DNA of 64,000 bases from G963662675 sp963676845 (GTDB lineage: Bacteria; Bacteroidota; Bacteroidia; Bacteroidales; Prolixibacteraceae). Shown piece after piece: positions 1 to 8,734 of this stretch. A program made the translations under genes and the position numbers. Within the stretch, counting starts at the first letter, position 1; each line of letters starts with the position of its first letter. The notes below the pieces were generated by a model, which saw nothing but the letters and a program-made list of their open reading frames with translations, was not told the DNA's origin and searched no databases. The stretch lies in assembly GCA_963676845.2 (NCBI GenBank), contig CAXXKK010000020.1, forward strand, positions 1 to 64,000. Direction: 5' to 3'.

Positions 1-234
1 ATGTTCTTTCAGAATGAAAACATCCATTAGCCAACCAAATGTGGCATAGTCGGTAACCACCCGCGCAAAACCAATTTGCTGCTTATCCTCATATATCCCA
101 AAGCAAAGCGAATTTTCAATAGAACGCTTTACTGTTTCCAGTGTCCTTCCTTTTGCCCAGTAAGATTCTTCAGATAAATACTGGTGAATTAAGTTAATGT
201 TTAGTTTGTTTTTTGACGTTGATATTTGGAGCAT
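1..234 (-). CDS. GNAT-family N-acetyltransferase, partial
   Basis: The N-terminal 78 codons of a gene running off the left edge, starting with ATG at 232-234. The translation begins MLQISTSKNK and contains GIYEDKQQIGFARVVTDYAT, where an internal beta strand with the pattern IGFARVVTD is followed by FGWLMDVFILKEH. This is the beta4-turn typical of small Gcn5-related acetyltransferases, which move an acetyl group from acetyl-CoA to an amine. The acetyl-CoA-binding loop lies outside the window. The substrate cannot be told. Confidence 0.75.
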   Translation of the reverse strand, partial: MLQISTSKNKLNINLIHQYLSEESYWAKGRTLETVKRSIENSLCFGIYEDKQQIGFARVVTDYATFGWLMDVFILKEH

Positions 235-255
235 GGGTGTTGGTTTATATCCTTT

Positions 256-636
256 TTAATTAATTTTTAAAGATAAACTTAATTGGGGGTGTTGTTCATC
301 TGTGTCATCCAGATCTAATTGATATGTATATTTACCGTTTTCCAGAGGTGTTTCACCAACGTAATCAATAGGTATCAATGAGTAGGTTATTTCGTTAATT
401 TCTAACTCAACAAATGCATAGCTATACGCTTTGTTAAATATTTTATATTCCGATTTCTGTCCGGACATTAAATCTTCAAAGCTTACATTCCCGGTTGTCG
501 TATTAACAACAATGTTCTCAAAATCATACTGGCTAACATTTGATAAACGAATCATTAATTCAGAAGGATCGTTATCATCTTTTGAACAGCTAAAAAACGT
601 GACAATTGAAAGAAATAAGATTAGTTGTTTTTTCAT
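256..636 (-). CDS. small lipoprotein of unknown function
   Basis: A 126-residue protein with a short hydrophobic signal peptide ending in a lipobox (FFSC, Cys17), followed by SKDDNDPSE, an acidic stretch typical of exported Bacteroidota lipoproteins. The rest is a beta-rich domain with no motif I recognise. It sits 21 nt downstream of the GNAT start on the same strand. A diverged copy of its first 30 or so codons is found at 2741-2833, so this locus has been duplicated in part. Gene reality is well supported by the signal peptide; function is unknown. Confidence 0.7.
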   Translation of the reverse strand: MKKQLILFLSIVTFFSCSKDDNDPSELMIRLSNVSQYDFENIVVNTTTGNVSFEDLMSGQKSEYKIFNKAYSYAFVELEINEITYSLIPIDYVGETPLENGKYTYQLDLDDTDEQHPQLSLSLKIN

Positions 637-766
637 AGCTTTTATTTTTTTTAAAGATGAAAAAATAATTCGGAGGGTTGCTTTTAATCTGTAAGCTTTT
701 TGTTAAATAATTTCAAATTTTCAATACAAAACGCAGTTTGTAGAACTGTGCTGATTGGAAAGTATT

Positions 767-1087
767 TTAATCAATTTCAACAGAAATAGGGCCACCGTGA
801 GAGACATATCCTCCACCAATTTCATCGATGTTGACATCAAGCTCATCAGATGTGTCTATTCCAACAATGTTAACATCAATTTCATTCGATGCATTTAGTT
901 TTACACTAATCGTTCCATCTTCATTAAGAGGAACCAGTCCATAGTTTACATTTGGGGCAAGATTAAAATTGTTTGTTGGTTCATCGGCGTGAGCTTTTGG
1001 GATTAAATCCAAATTTCTAACGGTTCCAATTGTTAGGTTAACAGCAATAACTGTCAATACGATTTTTGTAAATGTATCTATTTTCAT
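767..1087 (-). CDS. hypothetical secreted or membrane-anchored small protein
   Basis: A 106-residue protein. Residues about 8-24 (IVLTVIAVNLTIGTV) form one hydrophobic segment, followed by an AHADEP stretch that could be a signal-peptidase site. The remainder is acidic and contains alternating short strands (VKLNASNEIDVNIVGID, then ELDVNIDEIGG), which look like an internal repeat around the sequence DVNI. No family is recognised. It stands alone, with about 130 nt of AT-rich DNA downstream. Confidence 0.6.
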   Translation of the reverse strand: MKIDTFTKIVLTVIAVNLTIGTVRNLDLIPKAHADEPTNNFNLAPNVNYGLVPLNEDGTISVKLNASNEIDVNIVGIDTSDELDVNIDEIGGGYVSHGGPISVEID

Positions 1088-1252
1088 TTTGTTGTTTATT
1101 ATGTGATTTTTTAATGTATGTTTTTTTATTTAGTTGTTTCTGTTTTTTTCAAAGCAAAATACAAATCAGGAATTTATACCCCAGTGATTGTAGATTATAA
1201 CCTTTAATTATTATGTCTGTTTTATAGGTTGTATTTATTGGTTTATCCATTG

Positions 1253-2571
1253 TCATCTCAATTCTATAATGATATTCGGATTCCTATTTTTATTCATAAT
1301 CTCTTTTAGTTGATTATCAATTTTGTTCAATAATTCTTTTACTTGTTTTGTGTCAATTCCAGGACTGTAATAACTTGCATTAATAGTCAAAATATTATTG
1401 TATGTCATAATTCCAATCATAAATGCAGGAGCAAAAAATGCAGGAGAGATTAAACATATATCTTTAATTTCTGCTTTTCCAAACCGGATAGTTTCAGAAC
1501 TTAAAATTCCAAGATTAGAAATCATTGGCGTACATTTTCCTGTTTTTTGAATATTTTCCCAATCTGCTTTTACAAAATCTTTTATTGCTTCATATCCTGC
1601 CTCTTCGGCTAAGTCTCCAGCGATTGTTCCGTGAATAAAATTATTAGTATCTGTAACTTTTCTAATTGCTAAATCTGTTTGTTTTACCAGTTCTAAAAAA
1701 TCAGTTGTTTTTGTTGGTAAATCTGCGTTTAAAATTGCTGATAGGTTGCATACGTTTTGTGTCGTATTTGATGGTAAATATTTTCGAAGGTCAATCATGA
1801 ATTGCACTTCTTTTGTACTTTCAGAAGGCTTTAAACATTTTTTCAAAGCATCAAAATATGCAGCCATTAACAATGTGTTCAATGTAACTTCCTGCTTTTT
1901 TGCGAATTGTTTAATTTTTTGAAAATCATTGCTATTGTAACGTAATTGCTGATATGAAAAGCTCTGATCTTCATATATCTCTTGACTTATCGGAAAACCC
2001 CAGGTTGAAGCTAATTCTGCTTTTTCAGGCACAAAGTAACTTGCTTTATCTTTAATTTTTAAAGCATTGTAGAAGTTTTGAGTATCTCTAACAGGAATAT
2101 TTATTCTGGAATAAATGAATTATCATTTTTTAAATGAGTATAAATCTCAGCAAGTTTATTTACTAAATATTTTGAACCCGAACCATCACAAACAGAATGA
2201 CTTATCTTTATTACGATTGCATTTGTCTTTTTATCATGCAATAAATAAATTTTTATTGAAGGTTGTTTTGATGCATTAATTTCTGTTTTTAGTACAGAAT
2301 CAATTTCATTTTCAATGGTTTCAGTTTCTATTAAGCAGCAAATATTATCTGCGTTTATTTGTGCTTGTTCCCATTTGGGCATTTTCTTATTTTCGACAAA
2401 CAGGCAACTCAAAATTGGTTCAGCTTGTATTAAAAGCAAAACTGATTTTTTGAGTAATTGATAATCAATTTTAGAGTCTGTTTTCAAAACATATTGAATC
2501 AATGCATTTGATGTGAGATTTTGTGCAATATGATTAAACCAATCTTGTGATGTCGTATTGTATTTGTTCAT
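1253..2571 (-). pseudogene. condensation/alcohol-acyltransferase-like protein, split by a frameshift
   Basis: Two minus-strand frames together make one protein of about 440 residues. The upstream part (2101-2571) carries the HxxxDG-type catalytic motif as HSVCDGSG near its end. The downstream part carries IDLRKYLP and SNLGIL, both characteristic of the condensation/PapA5/alcohol acetyltransferase superfamily, which transfer acyl groups from CoA or a carrier protein to an alcohol or amine. The upstream frame ends with FIPE and a TAA at 2101-2103; in the other frame the sequence continues without a break as NIPVRDTQNFYNALKIK into the downstream part, so a single-base slip near 2100 explains the break. 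The GTG at 2030-2032 is unlikely to be a true start. Either a recent pseudogene or a sequencing error; the rest looks unspoiled. Confidence 0.8.
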
Positions 2572-2714
2572 TGTTTATTGCTTTTTTTCAGTGTGTTCGC
2601 TGATTTTGTTGCATTGAATATATATATGTATAAACACATTCTTATCATTATTCCCCCAAATATGATTTAAGTAACTATCTCTTCTTCATTTGTGGTAATC
2701 TGCCCTGAAAGAAA

Positions 2715-2755
2715 TGAGATGTACAAGCTTGCTTTTTATAATAATTAATTCAGAA
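2715..2755. repeat. 41-bp direct repeat, copy 1
   Basis: These 41 bases, beginning TGAGATGTACAAGCTTGC, recur without mismatch at 7461-7501. The match extends about 10 bases to the left with two mismatches. This copy runs straight into the remnant lipoprotein start at 2741-2833, whose original at 551-645 shares only the last part (ATTAATTCAGAA). The repeat therefore marks a junction of a duplicated segment. Confidence 0.85.
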
Positions 2756-2833
2756 GAATCGTTGTCATCTTTTGAATAGCCAAACAATGTGACGATTGAA
2801 AGAAATAAGATTAGTCATTTTTTCATAGCTTTT
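2741..2833 (-). pseudogene. decayed copy of the start of the 256-636 lipoprotein gene
   Basis: On the minus strand this reads ATG AAA AAA TGA and then LILFLSIVTLFGYSKDDNDSSEL. It matches the first codons of the lipoprotein at 256-636 at about 90% of bases over some 90 nt. It has a stop at codon 4, and the lipobox Cys is replaced by Tyr. The similarity ends at the 5' side just beyond the start codon and at the 3' side near the 41-bp repeat. The rest of 2572-2979 holds no gene I can support. Confidence 0.8.
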
Positions 2834-2979
2834 GAATGTAACTAAAGTAGCGAAATAACTTCAACTGCATAGCACTTCCTCTCAAATTAAAGAAAAGTTG
2901 AAATAAACTATAAGGATGTTTCTACTAAGATTTAGATTATTTGGGGTAATGTGTTTTTTATTCTCAATTTAAGAATATT

Positions 2980-3792
2980 CTACTCACATGGGATTGGGTA
3001 TGGGCCGGAACACGTTTTAATAACTATTGATCCACCAACACAAACTCCTAAGGAATACTCTAATTCTCCAGTTTGCCCACAGTTAGATGGTTCCGATTCT
3101 GTTTCATATGAATAATCATTTGAGCCATCACACGTAATTGTTGTAATGGTTACGACGTAATAATATTGAATATCAACACATTCGCTATTACAACATTGCT
3201 GCCCAGAAGGACAAATAATATCAACAATTTCACCATTCGAACACTCCTTGCATGGACCAGGATTTTGACTATCATCAGCAACAACTCTTCCTGCTACACA
3301 TTTTTGACAAGGTTCTGTTGGTCTTTGGGTACATTCTTTTAGCTTTAAAAATTTATTATTGTAATTGTCCTGTGCAGGAAGAAGAGCTTCTATTGCTTCA
3401 TTCAATTCGTCTAAGCAACGGTGACATTCAAGTAATGCATATGTTAAAGCGACCTCTGCAGCGACAACAGCAGCTAAAGCGGCCCAACATGGTGGAGTAA
3501 GTGCTTGTGGCCCACCGCATGCTGCTGCTGCTGCTGCCGATGCTCCTGAAAGAGCAAAAGCTAACCCAGATGCGGTATTTCTTGCAGCACGTTCACTAGA
3601 TCTTGCTGAAGCAAGATTATTCCGTGCAGTGGTTAATTCTGTTAATGCATAATTTAATTCTGCTTGTTCCATTGTGCATGGAGGGCAAGATGCACCTATT
3701 TGAGTAAATCCTTCGTTGCTATTGAAACTTAAAAAAATAATAAGTAATAGTATATTTTTTACTGTATAAGTAACAATATTTTTTCGTTTCAT
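2980..3792 (-). CDS. secreted Ala-rich, Cys-rich protein of unknown function
   Basis: A 270-residue protein with an N-terminal signal segment (ILLLIIFLSF) and a mature start near GFTQIGASCPPC. Residues about 40-120 are an Ala-rich helical stretch with CPPCTMEQAE at its head and LLECHRCLDELNEAIEA at its end, so a Cys-pinned helical hairpin is plausible. Residues about 150-205 are Cys-rich with regularly spaced CxxC pairs (CQKCVAGR, CKECSNGE, CPSGQQCC), resembling short disulfide-knot modules. It follows the 505-residue lipoprotein by 1 nt, so it is the last gene of that operon. Residue pattern suggests an extracellular surface protein; no family is recognised. Confidence 0.7.
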   Translation of the reverse strand: MKRKNIVTYTVKNILLLIIFLSFNSNEGFTQIGASCPPCTMEQAELNYALTELTTARNNLASARSSERAARNTASGLAFALSGASAAAAAACGGPQALTPPCWAALAAVVAAEVALTYALLECHRCLDELNEAIEALLPAQDNYNNKFLKLKECTQRPTEPCQKCVAGRVVADDSQNPGPCKECSNGEIVDIICPSGQQCCNSECVDIQYYYVVTITTITCDGSNDYSYETESEPSNCGQTGELEYSLGVCVGGSIVIKTCSGPYPIPCE

Positions 3793-3793
3793 A

Positions 3794-5311
3794 TTATTTA
3801 CTTTTTAAATCAAAATCAATATTCTTTAATACATCATCCCTTTCAAAGAGAATGTTTGATTTATTTATTGTTTCATATTCTTCTGAATTAACAATAATAT
3901 CATAAGTTCCAGAAGCAAGCCCTGATATTTTATAATATCCATCGCTGTTACTTATTGCATAATTTGCATAATCTTCAGATGCGGCGATGATAATTGCATT
4001 TTCAACTGGTTTGTTGTTTGATGATGCCTTTATTTTTCCACTTATGGAACCATCAGGTTCTTTTAGGGTAATATTTATGTTACTAGTATTTCTCCCAACT
4101 TGAATATTTACATTTTTTTTATAAATCAATGTTCCTTTCCATTGAGTAACGATTGTATATATACCAGATGATAATCCTCTAATAGTATAATTCCCGTTTC
4201 CTAGTATATCAATATTATCTTCATCTACCATGTATGATTCTAAATCATTAATTAAAATGAAATTTATTGTTTCATTAGGATCATAATTAATTAAACTGCC
4301 TGTGATAATTCCTTCTTTTGTTAGTGTAATATTTTCTTCTTGCCGTTTTTGTTTTTCATTAAGAATAATGTCTATAGAAGCACGACCATATTCTGAGGCT
4401 TTTATTGTTAATTTATAATTTCCGGCAGTTAGACCATTAAATCTAAAACATCTATCATCACCTATTGTATCTACTATTTGGAAAGGTTGCCCCCAATCAT
4501 CACTTTCCCAATTCGTTTTTTGTAATATAGCAATCCCGGTTGCTAATTTTTCATTGTTAATAGTATTTATAAAACCATAAATTTCTTTTGATCCAGATTT
4601 GAAAACTATATCGCTACAATCAACATTATCTGAAATGTTGATTGTTTTTTTAGGGAAAAAGTACTTGTTGTGAGTTACAGATAGGCTATATGTCCCATTT
4701 TCAATTTGTTCTAATAAAAATTTACCCTCAGCATCTGTTTTTTTTATAGAAATAATTTTATCATCTTTTTCCAACAGTAACAACGCATTTTTCACAGGTG
4801 TGTGATCACTTTCAGTAACGGTTCCTGAGATAATACTTAACTTTTTAAGTTTAAAATCAAAACAAACAGCTTTTTTATCAATAATAATATTCTTCTCTTC
4901 ATCTTTAAAACCATTTGCAGATGCAGAAATTAAGTACTCATTTATATAGCTTTTTTCTGTATTGTTTGATGTAGTTTGTAAAATTGACTCATTAGTATCT
5001 GGCTGAATAGATTCTGTAATAAGAAAATAACTTCCATCAATTTTACTTTCTGCATATGAAACGATTTGACTATCTTTTTTTAGATAGACATTGGCTTCAA
5101 AAATTGGATGATTTAGAGAATCGGTGATGAAACCAGAGATTAATATTTGTGTGCTATCAATTATTATCTTTTCATCTGACAGAGTCGAAACATTAACCTT
5201 TTTATTAATTTCTTTATTAAAGTATCCCAGAAATGAAATATTGACACTTTTACAATTTATTAATGATATTGAGATAAGTAAAAGCAAAAGATATTTATAG
5301 ATTTTGGTCAT
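3794..5311 (-). CDS. lipoprotein with tandem carboxypeptidase-regulatory-like domains
   Basis: A 505-residue protein with a signal peptide and lipobox (LINC, Cys21). The mature part is a chain of about five beta-sandwich repeats of the carboxypeptidase-regulatory/Ig-like type, each with the signature of a strand, a short conserved loop and G-x-Y: ISGFITDSLNHPI, ISGTVTESDHTPVKNA, IYGFINTINNEKL, ITGSLINYDPN and ISGKIKASSNNKPVENA, each closed by a segment such as GKFLLEQIENGTYSLSV or GYYKISGLASGTYDIIV. Such chains act as rigid spacers or ligand-binding stalks at the cell surface. It lies 15 nt downstream of the 5327-6304 gene and 1 nt upstream of the Cys-rich gene, implying one transcript. Confidence 0.8.
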   Translation of the reverse strand: MTKIYKYLLLLLISISLINCKSVNISFLGYFNKEINKKVNVSTLSDEKIIIDSTQILISGFITDSLNHPIFEANVYLKKDSQIVSYAESKIDGSYFLITESIQPDTNESILQTTSNNTEKSYINEYLISASANGFKDEEKNIIIDKKAVCFDFKLKKLSIISGTVTESDHTPVKNALLLLEKDDKIISIKKTDAEGKFLLEQIENGTYSLSVTHNKYFFPKKTINISDNVDCSDIVFKSGSKEIYGFINTINNEKLATGIAILQKTNWESDDWGQPFQIVDTIGDDRCFRFNGLTAGNYKLTIKASEYGRASIDIILNEKQKRQEENITLTKEGIITGSLINYDPNETINFILINDLESYMVDEDNIDILGNGNYTIRGLSSGIYTIVTQWKGTLIYKKNVNIQVGRNTSNINITLKEPDGSISGKIKASSNNKPVENAIIIAASEDYANYAISNSDGYYKISGLASGTYDIIVNSEEYETINKSNILFERDDVLKNIDFDLKSK

Positions 5312-5326
5312 AACTTTAATTTTTTA

Positions 5327-6304
5327 CTATTTATGCTGGATATCTATTTTGATAATTGGAATCCACATCCAAACAGTATTTGTGTTGAAATCATATGTGA
5401 AATTGAAGGTTGAAATAAATTTTGCCAGTTTGGGAGGCCCAATAATATTCCATTGTATTCCTGCAATATTTCCTTTCGTATTTTGATTTATCCTTTTTTC
5501 GAAATAACCACCTAATGATAAATATTTGAACTTCCGTTTTAATCCAATGTGAATGCCATAAGGAGTTTCATCATATGTTTGTAATTTCCCCAGTTTAATA
5601 TCAAACTTTATCTTTTCAAGTTCGGGTTGATATAATAAATGTGCAAAATTGACAATGTGTTTACTTCCTTGAGCTATCCCTATTTGTGCAGACATTCCTA
5701 ATTTGATTTCAAGAATTTTTGTGTAATTAAGATATATATCAAGGATTTCAGCAGCCAGATTATTATAGATAAGATCTCCGGTATGGGCACTAAAATTAAA
5801 ATTTAAAGACTTCTCCTTTGTCAGTGGCATTTTTAAAATAATACTTCCTCCATAAATTTGAGAAGGATTAACAAACTGTTCTGCATTTTCAAGAATAAGT
5901 TGAACATTTGTATAGGTAGGATGCCATTCTTGTTTCCCTATTTTAAGGTTTAGATATGTTCCATTTTTAAGGAAAAAGAATTTGTTTTTATCATTGAAAG
6001 TGTTTGTATAATTTAAATATATATCTGAAATTTTATTTTGCCATTTGTAATTTTTGTATTTGATTTTATTTGTTACTATGAATTGGATATTCTTGCTGTA
6101 TTTTATTTTTGCTCGTATATAAATTTGGTCAACCAATTTCTTTTCTGTGCTTTCACTAATAAACCAATGAAAATTTGAATTCACATTTAATGAAGTTGTT
6201 TGAGGAATAAAAAAAGGAACATTTTTCAATGAGTCTTGTGCACAAACAGTCTGTTTACATAAAAATAAAATTGAGAATAATAATATGAAGGTTCTCTTTT
6301 TCAT
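5327..6304 (-). CDS. putative outer-membrane beta-barrel protein
   Basis: A 325-residue protein with a cleavable signal peptide (LLFSILFLCKQTVCAQD). The mature part alternates aromatic and charged residues in short strands (SNFHWFISE, FFFLKNGTYLNLKIGKQEW, FIGLK-type runs) and ends in a strand close to the C-terminus (WMWIPIIKIDIQ), as expected for an outer-membrane barrel. No specific family is recognised. It is 9 nt downstream of the YjbH-like gene and 15 nt upstream of the repeat lipoprotein, so these form an envelope operon. Confidence 0.6.
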   Translation of the reverse strand: MKKRTFILLFSILFLCKQTVCAQDSLKNVPFFIPQTTSLNVNSNFHWFISESTEKKLVDQIYIRAKIKYSKNIQFIVTNKIKYKNYKWQNKISDIYLNYTNTFNDKNKFFFLKNGTYLNLKIGKQEWHPTYTNVQLILENAEQFVNPSQIYGGSIILKMPLTKEKSLNFNFSAHTGDLIYNNLAAEILDIYLNYTKILEIKLGMSAQIGIAQGSKHIVNFAHLLYQPELEKIKFDIKLGKLQTYDETPYGIHIGLKRKFKYLSLGGYFEKRINQNTKGNIAGIQWNIIGPPKLAKFISTFNFTYDFNTNTVWMWIPIIKIDIQHK

Positions 6305-6313
6305 TTTATAAGA

Positions 6314-7024
6314 TTATAAGGAAAATTTTAGAGATATTCCTGCGGAAATTTTTTTCATTTCTATACATGCAAATTTTAGATCTAACCAATCTTTCAAATT
6401 AGACCGAATCCCTACATTTACATTTTTTGCGTCATATTCTGCCACAAAGTAGGCTGTGTTTTTAATTCCAATTTCGGTTCCACCAAAGAATCCTATGAAA
6501 TAATGATTCTGGGCATCTCCAAAAACTAAATCATTTAGTTTTGTCCCATATCCGAGATTAGCTAGAATTTTGAATGATTCGGAAATTTGAAAATTTTTAG
6601 TGGCAACCCAATACGTTGAATTATAATATCGGGTTCCAATAATATCTTGTAATCCGAATGCTACTTGGGGACAATTATTTGTTTCTTCAAAAATCACAAA
6701 TTTTCCACTTAATATTCTATCAAAACAAGTGTCAAAAACTGGTGAATCTCCCTGCAAATCAGGTAATATTGCTAATCTTGCTCCAAGTTCGAACTTTGAA
6801 TGAAATCCAATGTTGATATTTATAGTTCCTTGTCTGTATAATTCATTTGGGATACCATGATAATCCTCAAAATATGCTACACCCAACGTACACATTCCAT
6901 CTTCTACTATATAAGCATTGGGCGTTTTAATACCCCCGCTTACCCCATAAATTGTTTGCCCATTATTGGTCAAATGAAAAAGGCATAATGAAGATGTGAA
7001 AATTATCATTAAGATCTTATTCAT
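6314..7024 (-). CDS. YjbH-like outer-membrane protein
   Basis: A 236-residue protein with a signal peptide. The mature N-terminus, GVSGGIKTPNAYIVEDG, matches the YjbH-domain pattern (G, then PxA, then an acidic DG), and is followed by repeated barrel strands (TININIGFHSKFELGARL, GKFVIF, VAFGLQDIIGT). YjbH proteins are outer-membrane factors linked to exopolysaccharide production and export. The typical YjbH of Proteobacteria is far longer, so this is a short one-barrel version. It heads the envelope cluster 7024-2980, unless the 61-codon frame upstream is also translated. Confidence 0.65.
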   Translation of the reverse strand: MNKILMIIFTSSLCLFHLTNNGQTIYGVSGGIKTPNAYIVEDGMCTLGVAYFEDYHGIPNELYRQGTININIGFHSKFELGARLAILPDLQGDSPVFDTCFDRILSGKFVIFEETNNCPQVAFGLQDIIGTRYYNSTYWVATKNFQISESFKILANLGYGTKLNDLVFGDAQNHYFIGFFGGTEIGIKNTAYFVAEYDAKNVNVGIRSNLKDWLDLKFACIEMKKISAGISLKFSL

Positions 7025-7033
7025 TATGATTGA

Positions 7034-7219
7034 CTAATGTTTGTCGAAGTTAAATAGAATCGCAGTTAAGTCTGTTGCGATTATTCCTAAGTTGAGAAAA
7101 GCATTAAACCCAAATATTTCGTCTATTTCGAACTTATTTAGGTATTTGGAGGTGTTGCATGTATATCCTGAAATAATTCCAGAATGACTTAAATAGTCAG
7201 GCAATTGATTGAATATCAA
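7034..7219 (-). CDS. doubtful small ORF ahead of the YjbH-like gene
   Basis: A 61-codon frame ending 9 nt before the YjbH-like start. It has no signal peptide or recognisable motif; LNLGIIATDLTAILFNF is mildly hydrophobic. A perfect 9-bp inverted repeat (GCAATTGAT at 7201-7209 with ATCAATTGC at 7215-7223) covers the putative start codon, which may mean this is leader RNA rather than a gene. Spacing alone argues for translation. Confidence 0.25.
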   Translation of the reverse strand: MIFNQLPDYLSHSGIISGYTCNTSKYLNKFEIDEIFGFNAFLNLGIIATDLTAILFNFDKH

Positions 7220-7223
7220 TTGC

Positions 7224-7779
7224 TAATGTATGAAAAATTATACAAATATTATTTTATTTGCGAAAATATTATGACTTTGTGTTTTATTGTAAAAACCTAT
7301 GTTAACTGATCATGATAATGTTCATCTATTGAGAGATGGTTTTTTATTAAAAGTGAAATTTTTCTTCTTTTTAACTAATTTTTTATGCTAGGTACTATAC
7401 CATTGAAAAAAATATCCTCGATTGTATTAATTTTTACTGGGTGTACAATTCTGAAAAAATTGAGATGTACAAGCTTGCTTTTTATAATAATTAATTCAGA
7501 ATGCTTTTTTTAAATGTACTGCTCTTCTATCGGGCCATTTTTGTTGTTCAAAACAAAATACGTATTGAGGATTTGCATTTGTTGTGTTGCTCTGTGAGTT
7601 TTTTTGTGTCGCCTAAATCTACTCAGAACAATTAATAAAATTAGGTTTAGGAAGTGTCCAGTAAACGGCATTCTCTCCAAATCCAGTCAGATCACTAAGA
7701 TCCCCGCCTGCTATATACAATTCGTTATCACACTTCTTTTATTTTAGTCTATAGTCTTTTAGTGCATTTTATTTATTGA
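7224..7779. other. non-coding stretch with one 41-bp repeat copy
   Basis: No frame with gene-like features. It is AT-rich. It contains the second 41-bp repeat copy at 7461-7501 and, at 7650-7735, a slightly more GC-rich segment (from GGAAGTGTCCAG) in which I see no gene or RNA family. Confidence 0.5.
7461..7501. repeat. 41-bp direct repeat, copy 2
   Basis: Identical to 2715-2755. Here it is followed by TGCTTTTTT rather than by the lipoprotein remnant, so only the 41 bp and a few bases to the left are shared. It lies in the non-coding stretch between the YjbH-like operon and the lipoprotein at 7780. Confidence 0.85.
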
Positions 7780-8187
7780 CTACTCCTCTGATTGTTTTGC
7801 AGCTTCATATTTTTGAATATCTTCTTCTGTTGCTTCTTCTACCCACCAAATATTATTGGTATTTGGGTAGATATAGACTCTGACAGGAATGTCTGATTCC
7901 TTTGAGTCTTTAAGAAGTTTTAGATGTTTAGTTCCATTCATTAATTTTTCACTAAAAGAGAAAGATCGTGCGTGAGGAGATAATCCTACAGTATAGATGC
8001 CATCATCTGCTTCTTGAATTAGAAATGGAACAGTTACCCCAAGAAAAGCTTGTTCTTTCATTTCTTCAGGTGTAAGATGGTCTCCTCCAAGAGGATTATC
8101 AGTTTCTTTGTTACAGCTAATCATTGCTATTGATACGAATGCAATGAAAATACTTTTAAGAATTAAATTAATATGCGTCATTTTCAT
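7780..8187 (-). CDS. small lipoprotein of unknown function
   Basis: A 135-residue protein with a signal peptide and lipobox (MISC, Cys25), then NKETDNPLGG as a linker. The globular part (FLIQEADDGIYTVGLSPHARSF, then IPVRVYIYPNTNNIWWVEEATEE) is mixed alpha/beta with an acidic C-terminal helix. No family is recognised. It stands alone on the minus strand, flanked by long non-coding DNA on both sides. Confidence 0.65.
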   Translation of the reverse strand: MKMTHINLILKSIFIAFVSIAMISCNKETDNPLGGDHLTPEEMKEQAFLGVTVPFLIQEADDGIYTVGLSPHARSFSFSEKLMNGTKHLKLLKDSKESDIPVRVYIYPNTNNIWWVEEATEEDIQKYEAAKQSEE

Positions 8188-8256
8188 AAAGCAAATTTTA
8201 TATTAAACACATTTTCATTCAGGATCTGCTTTAAATCACGAGTCCTTCTATTACCA

Positions 8257-8282
8257 GTCATCCGAGCTTGTTTGGGGATGAC
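8257..8282. repeat. dispersed GTCATCC/GGATGAC inverted repeat, short copy
   Basis: A 26-base element starting GTCATCCGAGCTTG and ending GGGGATGAC. It shares its ends and the ACTTGTTT-like middle with the elements at 16838, 33795 and 37636. The copy is short and diverged. Confidence 0.6.
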
Positions 8283-8403
8283 TTAATGAGTTGGTCAACA
8301 GCTTGTAAATGAGATGCTAATTTACTAAAAATACCCGTAAATATTCTCTGGGTTTATCTTGATTTGTTAACAGCTTGTTTTTTATGAAAAAAACAATGGA
8401 TCT

Positions 8404-8734
8404 GTGCTAAAAGCGTCATCATTGGGGCTTTTAGCAAAATTTAATCGAAATTTTGTGGTTTGGAGCTTCAAATTCCCGGCTCAGAGCTGAGAAATAGGAG
8501 CCAAAAGCATTGAATTAGATGCTCAGAGCATCTAAATGGTACCTTAAGGCTCCAACCGATATGCTTTGAGCCACTAAATAGTACCTCGGAGCTTCGACTT
8601 TGAGGCTCAAAGGTTCGGCTTATATGCTCAAAGGTACTAAGCCGAGGTTCTGAGCATATAATTTGGGGAAATGAAGTACCCCAGGGTACCTTAGAGGTGG
8701 GTATGGATCTCTCAGAGGTACCCCCTTTGCATTT
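8404..8734. repeat. tandem array of degenerate 21-nt units
   Basis: From 8462 to 8734 the sequence divides into 13 consecutive units of exactly 21 nt with no insertion or deletion (starts 8462, 8483, 8504, 8525, 8546, 8567, 8588, 8609, 8630, 8651, 8672, 8693, 8714). Each unit starts RGAGS-T-n-C (12 of 13 have G at position 4, 12 of 13 have A at position 3) and most end SCTC or SCTT; about 9 central bases vary. Because the start and end are complementary, unit junctions form palindromes, for example TTAGATGCTC and GAGCATCTAA around 8525. Longer pairings exist: TTATATGCTCA (8620) with TGAGCATATAA (8651), CTTTGAGCC (8564) with GGCTCAAAG (8604), GGGTACCT (8684) with AGGTACCC (8716). Less regular units may extend left to about 8404. 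It is more GC-rich than its surroundings. No gene start fits it. Confidence 0.8.

Noticed and set aside
8462..8734. CRISPR or TIGR-type guide array
   Set aside because: Units are 21 nt with degenerate ends, repeats are not near-identical, no leader is seen, and no cas, Nop-domain Tas or nuclease gene lies nearby. The variable cores of about 9 nt are suggestive only.
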